Shown here piece after piece: positions 1-9,128 of a stretch of DNA of 45,156 bases; the first letter of the stretch is position 1, and every line of letters begins with the position of its first letter. The position numbers were made by a program, and so were the translations under genes. The notes under the pieces are model-generated. The model saw only the letters and a list, made by a program, of their open reading frames with translations. It searched no databases and was not told the origin of the DNA. The stretch spans positions 1 to 45,156 of the forward strand of contig JAKLJX010000035.1 in assembly GCA_023150945.1 (NCBI GenBank), written 5' to 3'. The DNA comes from a bacterium (GTDB lineage Bacteria > Zhuqueibacterota > Zhuqueibacteria > Zhuqueibacterales > Zhuqueibacteraceae).

Positions 1-417
1 CGCCCAGGGGAATGATTCCAGACAAAGATCAACGGTAGTAGCGTCAAGGGATTCCAAGTTGTTCTTGAATCGAAACTTGTGTTTTGGAGATATGTCACGA
101 CAGCGGAGCAAAACCTCAGCGAACAGTCTTTCATAGATTTGCCAATCGCGATTCTTGTTCGCATCGGCCACGGTTGAGCGCGCGACGTTTCTTAGGCCCA
201 AATGATAGAAATAGTTCGTCTTGTTGGAGAAGCCGATGACGATGTCTCTGAGCGAGGTTTTGCTGGTCAATTGCGCATAGAGCATCACCCCGAATTGCGA
301 CCAGCAATTGAATACTCGAGTGCGATAATCTCCTTGAAATTTGTCAACGCAGGCTCTGAAAACTGACCGAGGAACCAAACTCAAGAACTGATTGAAGACC
401 GAGGCAAAGTTCTTCAT
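1..417 (-). CDS. IS4-family transposase, N-terminal DUF4372 part (cut by window edge)
   Basis: The reading frame is open for 139 codons from an ATG at 417 to the window edge and has no stop, so the gene continues to the left. A GGGAG ribosome binding site lies about 8 nt upstream. The protein starts MKNFASVFNQFLSLVPRSVF, followed by CWSQFGVMLYAQLTSKTSLRD, KTNYFYHLGL, RSTVADANKNRDWQIYERLF and KHKFRFKNNLESLDATTVDL. This is the typical order of a DUF4372 domain running into the first catalytic Asp region (LDATTVDL) of the IS4 DDE fold. It would catalyse cut-and-paste transposition of the surrounding element. Whether the full gene is intact cannot be judged here. Confidence 0.88.
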   Translation of the reverse strand, partial: MKNFASVFNQFLSLVPRSVFRACVDKFQGDYRTRVFNCWSQFGVMLYAQLTSKTSLRDIVIGFSNKTNYFYHLGLRNVARSTVADANKNRDWQIYERLFAEVLLRCRDISPKHKFRFKNNLESLDATTVDLCLESFPWA

Positions 418-681
418 GATTGATCTCCCGAAGTTCGGATATGATGCATTCGACTATGCGCTCATAAGATACGAAACAACAATACGGGAGAACAAGACGC
501 GCTTTGTCAAAGGTCTGCTAATTTGTCTGTGGATATGTGGATAACTCTTTTTTGGCGCAAGCACATCAACGCCGTGCAAAATACAAGCGAGACGTATTCT
601 GAGAATCGGTGCTTGAAATCGAACAAGCTCAAGAAAAACAGCCCGCAAAATCGCTTCTAAAGCTCAACCGGACAGCACTGA
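1..681 (-). mobile_element. IS4-type (DUF4372) insertion sequence, one end and partial transposase
   Basis: The element holds the 5' part of a transposase gene and about 260 bp of leader. Its end is placed at 667-681, where the minus strand reads CAGTGCTGTCCGGTT. This resembles the terminal inverted repeats I recall for IS4-family elements of the DUF4372 group, but the other end lies outside the window so the pair cannot be compared. The placement is supported by the neighbouring NagX-like gene, whose family sequence stops exactly at this point. The stretch 418-628 holds no other gene. A TTGACA hexamer lies on the minus strand near 505-510, but no good -10 partner was found at 17 bp. Confidence 0.75.
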
Positions 682-1579
682 TGGTAAATGGCTTGGCCCA
701 ACGTTGCAAGCCTTTAACGTCGATTAACCAATAAAACATTGCGAGGCAGCTCAACGCCCAGCCGGTCATGAAAATGCTGTAGGAGCTTGTCCACATATTT
801 TTGTTGATAGGCAGCCAGTTGTCGAAGATGACGCCGAGCAACAGCATTGCTTGTCCGATGACAAACATCCAGGCTGTCTTCTCTTCGCGGCTGCGATCCG
901 ATCGCAGCCATTGTCCGGTCAACACACCGAACAGCGTCGAGGCAATCGCGGGAATTGTGCTCACGATTCCCTCCGGATCAAAGCCCTCGGCAGGCGCATA
1001 AATCCACGTGTGCCCGTGCAAAAAGGTTGAGTCAACGAACCAGCACAAATTTCCCGTCGGCTCCATCACGCCGGCGCCAAATCCTGGCACCGGAACAAGC
1101 TTGACCAGGAGCCAATAGGCTGCGAGCAACGTCACCGTCCAGATGATCTGCCCGCGAATCTTTGTCGTCAGAAAAACGATGCTGGCGATCAAGAAACAAA
1201 TCGCGATGCGCTGCAGCACGCCGGGAATGCGAAATGTCGCCCACGAGAATTCATGATTGAAAATCAAGCCGAACGGGAAACCATTCACGACCAGACCAAG
1301 CGCGAACAAAATAGCGGCGCGTCGAAGAGTGTGCAGCAGCAATTGCTTTTTCGTTTGACCCTGCGCGAGACGTTTCGGAAACGAAAACGTCATGGCCACG
1401 CCGACGATAAAAAGAAAGAACGGAAAAATCCAATCAGTGAAAGTCCAGCCGTGCCAGACGGCATGCTTGAGCTGCGCATAGCTGTTTTCCCACGAACCGG
1501 GATTGTTGACGAGAATCATCGCCGCGATCGTCGCGCCGCGAAAGACGTCGAGTGATTGCAGCCGATTGGGACTTTCCAT
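629..1579 (-). pseudogene. NagX/DUF5009-like membrane acyltransferase, 3' end removed by IS insertion
   Basis: The N-terminus RLQSLDVFRGATIAAMILVN and the many hydrophobic segments match the heparan-alpha-glucosaminide N-acetyltransferase-like (HGSNAT, NagX, DUF5009) family of inner-membrane proteins, which move acetyl groups to amino sugars across the membrane. Family members are usually about 360-400 residues. Here the family sequence ends at residue 300 in RWAKPFTI, and the next 16 residues are read from the end of the IS4-type element up to a chance stop at 629. At least the last one or two membrane helices are missing, so the product is probably inactive. It is the last gene of the long minus-strand sugar block and follows a secreted glycosidase. 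The ATG at 1579 has a weak GGA-type ribosome site. Confidence 0.82.
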
Positions 1580-1650
1580 TTTTCCAAAACAGTGTAAAAA
1601 GTTGAGTAATCGTCAATGTCGGGATCAACACCCGATGATGACGAAAATAA

Positions 1651-1724
1651 ACGTTTGTAGTGATGCCTTCAGGCATTCTACTTTTGCCGGAAACCCGACG
1701 ACTAAAGGCGAAACTACGAACGTT
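1651..1724. repeat. Dispersed palindromic repeat (GTAGTGATGCCTTCAGGCAT family), copy 1
   Basis: A hairpin with arms of about 20 nt lies between the NagX-like gene and the secreted glycosidase gene. The left arm, from 1651, reads CGTTTGTAGTGATGCCTT; the right arm, ending at 1724, reads CTAAAGGCGAAACTACGAACG in two parts that pair with it apart from a few mismatches. A 23-nt stretch (1657-1679) recurs exactly at 17317-17339. It resembles REP-type intergenic palindromes and may act as a processing or termination structure. Confidence 0.75.
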
Positions 1725-1728
1725 ATTT

Positions 1729-4056
1729 TCAGTTCCCTTTCATCAGAAACTCTTCATAGCGGCGGCGGTACTCACGCTTGTAATCATCAACAGCGGTTTG
1801 ATAGCTCAGGCTCGGCGCCTCTGTTTTTCGCCGCCATTTTATTTCCACCCTGCGTGTCTCGACGGGCAAGCTGACCATGGAATTCTTGACCGGCATCGAT
1901 TTGCCATCTGCCTGAACACTTGAAACTTCCATGAACCATGGCAGATGGAGAATAAGCTCTTTGGGCTTTCGCATGAATTGATTGTTCATCACAAGAGCGG
2001 CGGCTTCTGGCTCGCATGACAAGTCAAAATTCACTCGGCCAAAATATGTTGGTGCACGAGAGATGGAAATTTTCTCTCCGCTTTTCACCCATTCTGGAGA
2101 AACGCACGACAGCAGGTGCAACTGCTCATCTTGCTCACGAACCATCATGTTGCGCAGCAGTGTCCGAAGCTTGGCGGCAAACCAGCCATGTGGCGCCATG
2201 TTCATGCCGAAATCGCGCGTGCTCCAGGGCCAGATGGAAAACTCGAATCCGGTATGCGTCGCGCTGGTGTGCAGCAGCAGCGCATACAATTCTTCGATGG
2301 CCATCTGTTGATCGCCGCGAATCACCTCGGTTTCGGTATTTTTCATCGTCAGATAATGATGCAAATAGCGCCCGTTCTCGTAAGTCATGATTCCTTCTTG
2401 ATACTTCGCGCGTGTAGCGTGCAGCGTCGCCGTCACCATCGGGTCGAATGGATCGAGAATGATTTCCGGATAAACCGCCATCATGTTGCCCCAATCATTT
2501 CCCGGCCCGCCTTCCAATCCCGGAGGTATGTAGCCGCGCGTTTTTGCCGTGATGCGCTTGAGGTGTTTGACGAGGGTTGAACGAAAATCATCATATTCGC
2601 GCTGAAACCATTTCGCCTCCTCCTTTCTGCCCAGTCCCTCGGCAAGCGCAATCGCATTTTTCAAGCCGGCGAGCGCCCAGAAGTTGTGTCCGGTCACATG
2701 GCCTGAGATATTCTCGTTGTCACCGGGCGTGGTCACCGGCATGACGTGCAAAGGGTCGCCGCGACGGGCTTTCTGCAACCACGCGAACGCCTTTTGTACC
2801 GCGGGAAAAACTTTTTCAGCGAAGGCTTGGTCGCGCGTCATGCGATAGTGTTGGCCAAACGCCCACAGCGTTTGGCCCCAGCCATCGTATTGCCCACCTT
2901 GTGAAACGAAGTTGCCGTCTTCTCTCTGCCAGCGCGGGAAGAAATCGAGGCATTGGCCCGCGATATCGTGATAGCCGGAGACATCATACATGCGCACGAT
3001 GTACGAAGCATCGCGGAGCCAAAAAGAGTCGTACTGAAATTCATTGACCTTCTGAATGAAATGTCCGTCCACTTTGTTGCGCGCAATCAAGTCGTACACG
3101 AGATTGGCTTTGAACGAATTCACAACTTTTTCTTCGGGAAGGGAAATGTCGATGCCGTCCGCGAAAATCTCCTCCCAGAAGTTGATCGTTCGCGTGAGAT
3201 AATCATCGAACCTCGCCGATCTCAACAGCGCAACCGTCGCGCTCTGGGGCGGCAACGGCTCATACGGCATCTTGAAGTCCAGCGCCTGCTTTTCGTCCGG
3301 CTGCAACGAGATTTTGTATTTGACAATGCCCATCGGCGTCGTCGGCAGGATTGGAATGCGCATCGCGCCAAGTTCCGGCACCTCGTTGTAGCCGGTTTTA
3401 AGAACGATCGATTGCTGCGGGACCGGATTGGAGGGATAAAGATACATCACCAGGCTGTCGCGCAGAAATGCATCTCTGGAAAAAGTGTACTCCCAATTCG
3501 GATCAAACACCGCGCCGGCTTGCTCGTATTCGCCGAGAATGCCGGCCTTTGCCGGACGGAGAAAACGGTTGTCGCCAATACCCCAGTCGGTATTCGCCTC
3601 GTTTTGATAGCGCGTGCCGACGCCAAAACCCACCGCCTGCGGTTGACTGCTTTGATTATGAATCTGCACGCGGGCAAAGTTCATCAACGGACTTTCGGGA
3701 TCACCGTCCAGCGTTGCCGCAAACAACGTCAACTGATAACGCACACTTTCGCGTTCAAATTGATATTGAACCACCGGCAGGTATCCGCTCAACAAGGTCT
3801 TGACGCGCTGCTGAACCGGCGTCAGGGGATTGCCAGCGAAAAACATCAGCTCGCCGAAGCCCGTGCACAAATATCCTTCCGGCGTGATCAACGTCCCCTC
3901 TTTGCCGTCCATCACGCCGATGACATCAGTCGGTTGGCTGAAATAGCAAAACGGCTCATCGTCGCGATCAATCGCGGGGTCGAGCATTTGCGCACGCGTG
4001 TTTGCCAGACTCACCAGAAGAATGGCCAGGGCGAATGTGATCAACTTGATTCGCAT
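1729..4056 (-). CDS. Secreted six-hairpin (alpha/alpha) glycosidase-like protein
   Basis: The ATG at 4056 begins MRIKLITFALAILLVSLANTRAQ, a clear signal peptide with cleavage after TRAQ. An in-frame start 54 nt further upstream would be encoded by an intergenic repeat and is rejected. The mature protein is about 750 residues. The N-terminal half looks like a beta-rich domain, and the second half has features of an (alpha/alpha)6 barrel: YDSFWLRDASYIVRMYDVSG, GQYDGWGQTLWAFGQHYRM, GHVTGHNFWALAGLKNAIA and FSIWPWSTRDFGMN. Such proteins hydrolyse oligosaccharides in the periplasm or outside the cell. I cannot assign a GH family or name the catalytic acid. It lies downstream of the PIG-L deacetylase gene, in the same orientation, and probably belongs to the same degradative set. 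Confidence 0.7.
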   Translation of the reverse strand: MRIKLITFALAILLVSLANTRAQMLDPAIDRDDEPFCYFSQPTDVIGVMDGKEGTLITPEGYLCTGFGELMFFAGNPLTPVQQRVKTLLSGYLPVVQYQFERESVRYQLTLFAATLDGDPESPLMNFARVQIHNQSSQPQAVGFGVGTRYQNEANTDWGIGDNRFLRPAKAGILGEYEQAGAVFDPNWEYTFSRDAFLRDSLVMYLYPSNPVPQQSIVLKTGYNEVPELGAMRIPILPTTPMGIVKYKISLQPDEKQALDFKMPYEPLPPQSATVALLRSARFDDYLTRTINFWEEIFADGIDISLPEEKVVNSFKANLVYDLIARNKVDGHFIQKVNEFQYDSFWLRDASYIVRMYDVSGYHDIAGQCLDFFPRWQREDGNFVSQGGQYDGWGQTLWAFGQHYRMTRDQAFAEKVFPAVQKAFAWLQKARRGDPLHVMPVTTPGDNENISGHVTGHNFWALAGLKNAIALAEGLGRKEEAKWFQREYDDFRSTLVKHLKRITAKTRGYIPPGLEGGPGNDWGNMMAVYPEIILDPFDPMVTATLHATRAKYQEGIMTYENGRYLHHYLTMKNTETEVIRGDQQMAIEELYALLLHTSATHTGFEFSIWPWSTRDFGMNMAPHGWFAAKLRTLLRNMMVREQDEQLHLLSCVSPEWVKSGEKISISRAPTYFGRVNFDLSCEPEAAALVMNNQFMRKPKELILHLPWFMEVSSVQADGKSMPVKNSMVSLPVETRRVEIKWRRKTEAPSLSYQTAVDDYKREYRRRYEEFLMKGN

Positions 4057-4073
4057 ATTAATCAATCCTATCT

Positions 4074-4198
4074 CAAACACCGATAACACAGGTGACACGG
4101 ATAAAACCAATTTTCTCGGATTCTCTTTGAAATAAACTCCATCAGAAGCTCTATTTGATCTTTTCTATCCGTGTGAATCCGTGCCATCCGTGGTCAAA
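4074..4198. repeat. Intergenic ATCCGTG-type inverted repeat
   Basis: Two facing arms rich in the word ATCCGTG flank a spacer. The right arm (4161-4198) has ATCCGTG three times at 8-10 nt spacing (ATCCGTGTGAATCCGTGCC). The left arm (4075-4106) carries the reverse complement words CACGGAT and ACACAGG. The element occupies most of the 193-bp gap between the two secreted-enzyme genes and overlaps the ribosome-site side of the glycosidase gene. Confidence 0.65.
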
Positions 4199-4249
4199 TG
4201 GCCTTATGATAAACTCGCAGACTTTTTGAACCCGGTCATATGATTAATC

Positions 4250-5623
4250 TTACTGCGGCAATGTCCAATCCTTCACGATCGTTTTCATACTCACCGATCC
4301 GATCACTTTGCCATGGGCTGCTGCCTTCCAAATCACCTCTTGTGGCTCAGCTCGTTCTTCCGCCGGTGCAAAGAAAAACGTCTGTGCCGGATAGGTTTCA
4401 AACGGCCCCAGGCGATAGCGCGCCGAGCCGGAAGATTCGCGCCATCCCGCGGGCATCGTCGAGGTGAGGGTGATCTCAACGGAATCTGGTGTGTCGTTTC
4501 TCAGCAGCAGCGGAATGTGCACGTAGCTTCCCGCACCAACTTCCATTTCCGGCGCGACCAAAGGTCCGAGGTGTTCGAGGTTGTGCGCCTTCCAAAACTC
4601 ACGATAAAAAGCAAAAGCGCCGCCAAGCGTCACCGACATTCCTTGGCGCGGTTCTGCTCGATAGCCGCGCACTGGCACGTAAGCAGCTTCCCGGCTCGTT
4701 ATTCCTTCGAAGACTTCGCCCCGTGGATCACACTTGACCACGGATTTGCCGAAAATGAGATTGAAATTCCGCAACCATTTCCGCAATTCTTTGAAGTCGC
4801 CCGTCGCGAGAGCCTTCGCAGCGATTTGCGAGACTTCTCCTTGGGTGAGATAGTGTTTTTGCAGCTCTGCCGCGAGCTGATAATAGGGCACTTTGCGCGC
4901 CGGCGAGATTGCCGCCATATCAAATCGCGGCCCCTCGGCTGGAATCGCGTGCGAGGCATCCGAAAAAAAGTAAAGCTTCTTCGGCTGCCACGGCCGCAAG
5001 CCCTCCGTGAAGTTGTTGATGTCCAGACGTTCGCGCGGCGGCGCCACCTGCGCCGGAAAAACTGTGGGATTGCCGGCGAGATCGAAAGCCTCGGTGGCAA
5101 TTACGCCCGCAGCTTGATGATCGCCATGATTTTCACCGGCGACATAATGCGGCAGCCACGTCATGATGATTTCCGGCCGTGTGAGTCGAATCAAGCGCAC
5201 AACCTGTTCGAGCACGGCGCCGTGATTCCACCTGTGCAGCGAGTGCAGCACGTCCTGCCCGGGCGTGTCGCGGCCATCGATGAACCACACATTCTCGATG
5301 CCGAACGCCGAGGTCGCGCGCCGGTTTTCAATCTCACGAATCGCTCCCAGCGCTGTGGCCTGTTCGTTTCCGTGAGAATTCCCGCCGCCGGTGCCGCGCG
5401 TGGTGTAGATGATGGCCACGTGCTTCTTCTCATCAAAAATCGCTTTGGCAAGATAACTGCCGATGGCAGTTTCATCATCGGGGTGCGCGAGTATCAGCAG
5501 AATATCGGCCTTGCAGCGTTCATCAGGTTGGGGATAGGCCGGCGCGGTGGGAAGTTGTGCGAAGGATTGCTGGATTCCGGTTACGGCAATCAGCGAGAGG
5601 GCAAAGACAATACCGTGCTTCAT
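4250..5623 (-). CDS. Secreted PIG-L family deacetylase with C-terminal beta domain
   Basis: A signal peptide (residues 1-23, ending QQSFAQ) is followed by a PIG-L/LmbE domain. The zinc motif is AHPDDE at residues 46-51, and the second metal motif HGDH is at 166-169. PIG-L enzymes remove N-acetyl groups from GlcNAc-containing molecules. Residues from about 340 on form a beta-rich region (ETYPAQTFFFAPAEERAEPQ) that may bind sugar. The ATG lies 5 bp after the MFS stop codon, so the two are probably translated from one message. With the NagX-like acetyltransferase nearby, it points to amino-sugar acetylation chemistry in the locus. The exact substrate is unknown. Confidence 0.85.
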   Translation of the reverse strand: MKHGIVFALSLIAVTGIQQSFAQLPTAPAYPQPDERCKADILLILAHPDDETAIGSYLAKAIFDEKKHVAIIYTTRGTGGGNSHGNEQATALGAIREIENRRATSAFGIENVWFIDGRDTPGQDVLHSLHRWNHGAVLEQVVRLIRLTRPEIIMTWLPHYVAGENHGDHQAAGVIATEAFDLAGNPTVFPAQVAPPRERLDINNFTEGLRPWQPKKLYFFSDASHAIPAEGPRFDMAAISPARKVPYYQLAAELQKHYLTQGEVSQIAAKALATGDFKELRKWLRNFNLIFGKSVVKCDPRGEVFEGITSREAAYVPVRGYRAEPRQGMSVTLGGAFAFYREFWKAHNLEHLGPLVAPEMEVGAGSYVHIPLLLRNDTPDSVEITLTSTMPAGWRESSGSARYRLGPFETYPAQTFFFAPAEERAEPQEVIWKAAAHGKVIGSVSMKTIVKDWTLPQ

Positions 5624-5628
5624 AAAAT

Positions 5629-6927
5629 TTACGATTCATATTGAATGGTTTCAACCAGCACCTGATAGTTTACATTCCTCGGTTCTTTGACCCACCGTGT
5701 CAACCAAATCGCCGAGGCAAGCGCAAAAACTGCGGCGATCATGAAGACCGTGTCATAACCGAAGCGATTGGCCAGCCAGCCGCCGGCGAGGCCGGAAAGC
5801 ACGAACGGCGAGGTGATCATATTCGCCAACGCGATATAAGTCGGCCGTTCTGTTTCCGTACAAAACTCGGCGATAATCGGCAGTCGCGAAATGCCGGTCA
5901 ATCCGACCGTGAACGACGCGCCGACGAACACCAGCAGATAGATTTCTATGGTGGGCGCCAGCAGCGCCATCAAACAGGTTCCGGCGGTGATGATGGCGGC
6001 CAACAACAGATTCAAGCGATGGCCGAAATGGTCCGCCAGGTAACCAAAGAACAAGTTGCCGGCCATCATGCTGGCCATCATCACGATGATGAAGGTGCCG
6101 GCATGGGCATCCGCGAGCGAGAATTTTTCCAGCGCGCCGACGGTGTAAAATGCACTCGCCATGGTCGCGGTGATGAGCAGCGCATCGGCAACGAGGAAAT
6201 TGCGATAGTTGTGCTGCTGTTTGAGAATTCCAGGCAGGCTGCGCAAAAAGCTCCTGTGAGGAACTTGCTGCTCCGGTGACGCGCCATTTTCTTCCTTCAG
6301 CAGCGCCACAAAAATGTATGACGCCATCATGGTGATGAACGCGAGCAAAAACAGCAAAGCGAAGTTTTCGGGATAAGTGACTCCCGCCAACACCTTCGTC
6401 ACCACCCAGCCACCGATGATGCCGAGCATGGCGCCCAGAACCTGCCGCACGCCGAACAATCGCCCGCGCAAATCCAATGGAGTAATCTTGGCCACCAAAT
6501 CAAACCACGCCGGCAGATTAATGCTGCCGCCAATCGCGGCCAGCGCATACACCGTGAAGAAGAGCAGTAATCCAATTTCGGTGTTTGTCCGGGCAACGAG
6601 CAAAAATGCAAGCAAAGCGAGCAGCAGCCAGGGCGCGCGTTGCACCATCGCCGTGGTCAACACGAGTTGTTTTTTGCGTGCAAAGCGCTGGGTATAATTC
6701 GCAATGAAGATTTGCGGGAAGTTGAATCCCACGGTCCAAAGAACGGGAATAAGCCCAACGGCAACGTTGCTGCCGCCCATTCTTTTGACAAATACCGGGA
6801 GAACGGTTTGCACCGAAACAAAGCTCATGGCCATCGCGAAGATGGCGCCGTCACAAACGTTCGCCATAAAATTCCAGTGCAGAAAAGGCCGTTGCCGCTC
6901 CGCTGATCGCAAGAACCGATTAAGCAC
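5629..6927 (-). CDS. MFS transporter (12 helices), sugar-type
   Basis: About 430 residues with twelve hydrophobic segments and the motif RGRLFGVRQVLGAM in the loop between helices 4 and 5, as in major facilitator superfamily carriers. The frame begins with GTG at 6927 inside the end of the beta-galactosidase gene (overlap of 8 nt, GTGCTTAA), which suggests translational coupling. An internal ATG at residue 21 (MANVCDGAIFAMAMSF) is a possible alternative, but the residues before it (NRFLRSAERQRPFLHWNF) fit the amphipathic lead of this group. It probably moves a sugar or oligosaccharide released by the neighbouring glycosidases across the inner membrane. Direction and substrate cannot be read from the sequence. 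Confidence 0.85.
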   Translation of the reverse strand: MLNRFLRSAERQRPFLHWNFMANVCDGAIFAMAMSFVSVQTVLPVFVKRMGGSNVAVGLIPVLWTVGFNFPQIFIANYTQRFARKKQLVLTTAMVQRAPWLLLALLAFLLVARTNTEIGLLLFFTVYALAAIGGSINLPAWFDLVAKITPLDLRGRLFGVRQVLGAMLGIIGGWVVTKVLAGVTYPENFALLFLLAFITMMASYIFVALLKEENGASPEQQVPHRSFLRSLPGILKQQHNYRNFLVADALLITATMASAFYTVGALEKFSLADAHAGTFIIVMMASMMAGNLFFGYLADHFGHRLNLLLAAIITAGTCLMALLAPTIEIYLLVFVGASFTVGLTGISRLPIIAEFCTETERPTYIALANMITSPFVLSGLAGGWLANRFGYDTVFMIAAVFALASAIWLTRWVKEPRNVNYQVLVETIQYES

Positions 6928-9058
6928 GAAAGACCTTGACCTCCTTTGGCGCCAGCGCCAGCGTGATCATAGCGCCATGTTGATACGGTTTCACGGTCAG
7001 CCTCTCGTTGCTGAATTGCTCGGTCAACTCGTTGGAAGCTTGCATCGGCAGATATATGGAAGCCGCAACAGCCGCAGGCTCGAGATTTTGCGTAATGATC
7101 ATCGCCTGCTGATTGGGCGCGGTTAAAATATCAGCGCGAATTCTGGCTTCGCCCAGGACTTGCGGCCGTTCAATGGTTGCGGCGAAATCAACCAAGCTGG
7201 CGATCAGCCCGGCATTTGCTTCGCAGCCATTTTGATAATAGGGGAGGCCGAGATAAGAGCCGATGAGAATCGCCTTGCCTTTGCCATAATCGGCGCAAGT
7301 GATGGCCGGTTCGCCAGCCGAAAATCGCGCCAACACTTCTGCGCCCTCAATAAAAAATGCTTCTTTGACTGTGGCGCCGTATGCCTTTTCGCCCTTTTTG
7401 ATGAAGCCCAAATCTCTCACCATTTCAATTTCGATTTTACCGTTTTCATCCGGCGGCGCAACCACGCCTTGACGAGCTTTGAAAATTTTATGCAAGCCAT
7501 AACCGGGCACAGTGGTTTGATGATGGCCGCGCTCGACATACCAACCGGCAAAATAGCTTTCGCCGATCAATATGCCGCCGGAATGCACCCACGCTGCAAG
7601 CGCCTGGCAGATTTTTTCGCTGAGATAATAAGGAAACGGCACGTACACAACTTTGTAATTTTGTAATATATCACGATCCAATTCATTTGGATGAATGAGA
7701 TCGATTTTGAAATTCCGGCGATAAAGCGCCTGGTGCACGCCGAGAAGCGAATTGGTCGCGGTTTTCTCGGTGCCGGTCGCGGCCCATGCAAAGATTTGGT
7801 TTTCGGGATTATAGAGCAGCGCGATTTCTGCCTTCTGCGGCGCGGCATCAAGCAGAAACGCGGCGTTTTTCTGAACGACCCCATTCACCTCGGCAAAAGA
7901 TTGCAGCCACGGCGTAGGCGAGCTATCGAGATAAGTAAGTCCCCACGCCGGCGCTTCGCGGCCGAGAATCTCCGGACGATATTGCCAAAAGATGCAGCCT
8001 TTCAAATTCGCAGCAATGCCGGTGAAGACGAAGCGCTTGATATCGTTCATATCAATCGGCTTCGGCAAATCTAGGGTGTAACCGAAAAGCATGAGCATCT
8101 CTGCACACATCACCGGCTTGCTTTTGGCGCAGGAACGCACGACGTCAACCATCATCGGGTCGTCCATCTGAGTAATGCCGTGCAGATCGCCGTATTGCCC
8201 GACGTTCCAGGGATCGTTTGCGGTTGAAGTCACCGGAAAGCCCTGAATGAAAACATGATGACACAGCAACGGATGCTTGCCTTGATCTTCTGCTTTTGCA
8301 ACTTCAAACCGTCGCTTGACATTCTCGCCGAGCGTATGCACAAAGAACATGCGCCAGTCGATCATGTCGTTGAAGGTATTGCGCGTCTTCGGGATCTCGA
8401 TATCGTCAAATGAACGATAATTGCGGTTCCAGGCGACATTCAATTGCTCGATATTGCCATACTTCGTGCCAAGCCATTTTTTGAAAGAGAACTGGCAGCG
8501 CTCACAGCAGCAGAGCATATCACCCATTTGGCCGGCGTTATCGGCGTACAAACGCATCTCGGCCATACTGCTGGTCAATTCCGGCTCACTGCCGACGTTC
8601 CACATTTCCAGCGCGGGATGATCTTTGTAACGCTTAATCGTCTCGCGCAAAAAGTGGAAGAAGTGTTCCATTGCCTCGGCGTGGTTGAAGCACAAACCGA
8701 GTCCACCGATTTGCCGATGTGGCTGCGTTTGCGGGCCGATGCGGCGGCCGTCGAGGGTGAGCATGGAGGCATCCGGATACTTTCTATAAATCCACGCCGG
8801 CGCGACGTCGAAAATGGTGTTGAGCATCACCCGGAGTTTGTTGCGATGGGCGATATCCATCAACCGGTCGATGTCACCAAAATAAAACTCGTCCTCGGCA
8901 GGATGGTTCCATCGCCACTGTACCCAAAACTTCGCGGTGTTGAAACCGAGAGCGGCGATATTCCGCAAATCGTTTTCCCAATCAGCCGGCGAGGGCGAGG
9001 GCGCACGATAATATTGCGTGCCGAAGGGAATGTATTCTGATTTTAGGAGATGGCGCAT
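6920..9058 (-). CDS. GH42-like beta-galactosidase
   Basis: The 712-residue product has no signal peptide and so is probably cytoplasmic. The TIM-barrel part begins EYIPFGTQYYRAPSPSPADW. The acid/base Glu is likely E158 in EMWNVGSEPE, with Ser where clan GH-A enzymes usually have Asn, and the nucleophile is likely E320 in KPVMCAEML. A cysteine cluster (C183, C184, C185, C188) matches the zinc-type cluster of GH42 enzymes. The C-terminal third has the GATase-like trimerisation fold (YYLSEKICQALAAWVHSGG) and a final beta domain. The start at 9058 is chosen because the 14 extra codons upstream derive from a palindromic repeat. The gene overlaps the MFS gene, so enzyme and carrier are likely co-made. 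Confidence 0.88.
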   Translation of the reverse strand: MRHLLKSEYIPFGTQYYRAPSPSPADWENDLRNIAALGFNTAKFWVQWRWNHPAEDEFYFGDIDRLMDIAHRNKLRVMLNTIFDVAPAWIYRKYPDASMLTLDGRRIGPQTQPHRQIGGLGLCFNHAEAMEHFFHFLRETIKRYKDHPALEMWNVGSEPELTSSMAEMRLYADNAGQMGDMLCCCERCQFSFKKWLGTKYGNIEQLNVAWNRNYRSFDDIEIPKTRNTFNDMIDWRMFFVHTLGENVKRRFEVAKAEDQGKHPLLCHHVFIQGFPVTSTANDPWNVGQYGDLHGITQMDDPMMVDVVRSCAKSKPVMCAEMLMLFGYTLDLPKPIDMNDIKRFVFTGIAANLKGCIFWQYRPEILGREAPAWGLTYLDSSPTPWLQSFAEVNGVVQKNAAFLLDAAPQKAEIALLYNPENQIFAWAATGTEKTATNSLLGVHQALYRRNFKIDLIHPNELDRDILQNYKVVYVPFPYYLSEKICQALAAWVHSGGILIGESYFAGWYVERGHHQTTVPGYGLHKIFKARQGVVAPPDENGKIEIEMVRDLGFIKKGEKAYGATVKEAFFIEGAEVLARFSAGEPAITCADYGKGKAILIGSYLGLPYYQNGCEANAGLIASLVDFAATIERPQVLGEARIRADILTAPNQQAMIITQNLEPAAVAASIYLPMQASNELTEQFSNERLTVKPYQHGAMITLALAPKEVKVFRA

Positions 9059-9066
9059 GACGTAAT

Positions 9067-9083
9067 CCAGACTGGCGGTCTGG
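9067..9083. repeat. Short palindrome of the CCAGAC-GTCTGG family, copy 1
   Basis: CCAGACTGGCGGTCTGG forms a 6-bp stem with a 5-nt loop just upstream of the beta-galactosidase start. Relatives lie at 11338, 16897 and 34578. Confidence 0.65.
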
Positions 9084-9128
9084 CCTCTATTGATTGGCAC
9101 TGCAAAATCGCCGATCCGTTGGACTGGG

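Noticed and set aside
1648-1657. TAAACGTTTG, close to the LacI operator core
   Set aside because: It lies in the arm of a dispersed repeat and precedes no promoter-like hexamers, so it is probably chance.
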